Source: Comamonas halotolerans
GTDB taxonomy: Bacteria > Pseudomonadota > Gammaproteobacteria > Burkholderiales > Burkholderiaceae_C
Assembly: GCF_030162935.1 (NCBI RefSeq)
Contig: NZ_JASAUZ010000023.1
Location: forward strand, 186,001-250,000
DNA length: 64,000 nucleotides
Reading direction: 5' to 3'
A program made the position numbers and the translations under genes. Below the pieces are notes generated by a model. It saw nothing but the letters and a program-made list of their open reading frames with translations, was not told where the DNA came from and ran no database searches. Of this stretch, positions 63,277-64,000 are shown piece after piece (position 1 is the stretch's first letter; each line of letters starts with the position of its first letter).

Positions 63277-64000
63277 TCAGGTGTTCTTGCTGATGGTGAT
63301 GGTAGGAAACTTGGCCGAGAAGTCCTTGGCCTTCTGCGCAATCTTCACTGCCACATCGCGCGCCAGCTTTTTATAGATCTGCGCGGCTTCACTGTCTGGT
63401 GCTGCCACCACGGTAGGCTTGCCACTGTCCGCTTGCTCACGAATTTGCATGGACAGAGGCAGCGAGCCCAGGAAGTCCATATTCCACTCCTGCGCCAGCT
63501 TCTTGCCACCATCCTGTCCAAAAATATGCTCCACGTGGCCGCAGTTGCTGCACACGTGCATGGCCATGTTTTCCACCAGACCCAAAATCGGCACTCCAAC
63601 TTTTTCAAACATCTTGATGCCCTTGCGCGCATCCAGCAAGGCAATGTCCTGAGGCGTGGTCACGATCACGGAGCCTGTCATCGGCACCTTCTGGCTCAGT
63701 GTCAGCTGAATGTCACCAGTTCCTGGGGGCAGATCGATCACCAGATAGTCCAGGTCTTTCCAGTTGGTCGAGCGCAGCATTTGCTCCAGCGCCTGGGTTG
63801 CCATGGGACCGCGCCAGATCATGGCTTCGTTGGGGTTGTTCAACAGCAGGCCAATGGACATCAGTTGCACGCCGTAGTTCTCCAGCGGCTCCATGGTCTT
63901 GCCATCGGTACTCTCGGGCTTGCCACTCACACCAAACATCATGGGCACACTGGGGCCGTAGATATCGGCATCCAGCACACCCACGCGAGCGCCTTCAGCA
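63277..64000 (-). CDS. Mrp/ApbC family iron-sulfur carrier ATPase, 5' part outside window
   Basis: 3' portion (241 codons visible) of a P-loop ATPase that assembles or carries iron-sulfur clusters. Visible motifs are ARVGVLDADIYGPSVPMMFG, YLVIDLPPGTGDIQLTLSQK (Walker B-like/switch) and a CxxC pair in HVCSNCGHVEHIFGQDG that bridges the cluster in the dimer. The Walker A segment lies beyond 64000. An internal GTG at 63984 is not a true start because the reading frame continues to the window edge (AEGARVGVLDAD). Confidence 0.93.
   Translation of the reverse strand, partial: AEGARVGVLDADIYGPSVPMMFGVSGKPESTDGKTMEPLENYGVQLMSIGLLLNNPNEAMIWRGPMATQALEQMLRSTNWKDLDYLVIDLPPGTGDIQLTLSQKVPMTGSVIVTTPQDIALLDARKGIKMFEKVGVPILGLVENMAMHVCSNCGHVEHIFGQDGGKKLAQEWNMDFLGSLPLSMQIREQADSGKPTVVAAPDSEAAQIYKKLARDVAVKIAQKAKDFSAKFPTITISKNT

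Overview
The window looks like a chromosomal segment of a Burkholderiales bacterium, most likely family Comamonadaceae (Comamonas or a close relative). This is judged from moderately high GC, three tripartite-tricarboxylate (Bug/TctC) receptors, a betaproteobacterial phosphonatase cluster, and a yicC/gmk/rpoZ/spoT/greB/serS/ispH/radC housekeeping backbone. No database search was possible, so family names rest on motifs and recalled family architecture.

Layout. 0.3-4.2 kb: flavin reductase, a lone NMT1-type binding protein, a cupin and a Bug receptor, then an ankyrin protein and tRNA-Ser(UGA). 5.2-11.3 kb: phosphonate module, with a LysR regulator divergent from phnD-phnC-phnE, an iron-containing alcohol dehydrogenase and phnX; phnW is absent. 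11.3-12.5 kb: 1.3 kb with no convincing gene, becoming AT-rich towards vgrG. 12.5-22.2 kb: an orphan type VI secretion (T6SS) island made of a long vgrG, a Tle3-like lipase effector, three tandem near-identical DUF2875/Tla3-like genes and a PAAR tip gene. 22.3-28 kb: Cho nuclease, then a tricarballylate catabolism cluster (LysR, tcuA, tcuB, Bug receptor). 28.3-36.9 kb: acyltransferase, B12-binding radical SAM protein, Bug receptor, a large EF-hand membrane protein, a SPOR-domain protein and an I78 inhibitor lipoprotein.

37-64 kb is mostly core: hemW and rdgB; PP2C phosphatase and Ser/Thr kinase; yicC, gmk, rpoZ and spoT; greB; four tRNAs (three identical tRNA-Arg(ACG), each with its own terminator, plus tRNA-Ser(CGA)); serS; a CBS protein; ispH with an FKBP; radC with an Smr protein; a Crp-type regulator; M48 protease, LemA and truncated globin; a DksA-type protein; a large FtsX-type permease; lactate permease; a class A penicillin-binding protein; and the 3' part of an Mrp/ApbC gene cut by the window end.

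The most unusual locus is the T6SS island. The three DUF2875 paralogues share an almost identical C-terminal half, carry a short divergent AT-rich segment, and have two different N-terminal membrane-targeting signals (transmembrane helices versus lipoprotein signals). Their sequence pattern suggests an inactive thiolase-like fold. A second notable feature is a pair of ~115-bp intergenic elements with inverted ends. One copy lies where many betaproteobacteria carry rph, between the phosphatase gene and rdgB.
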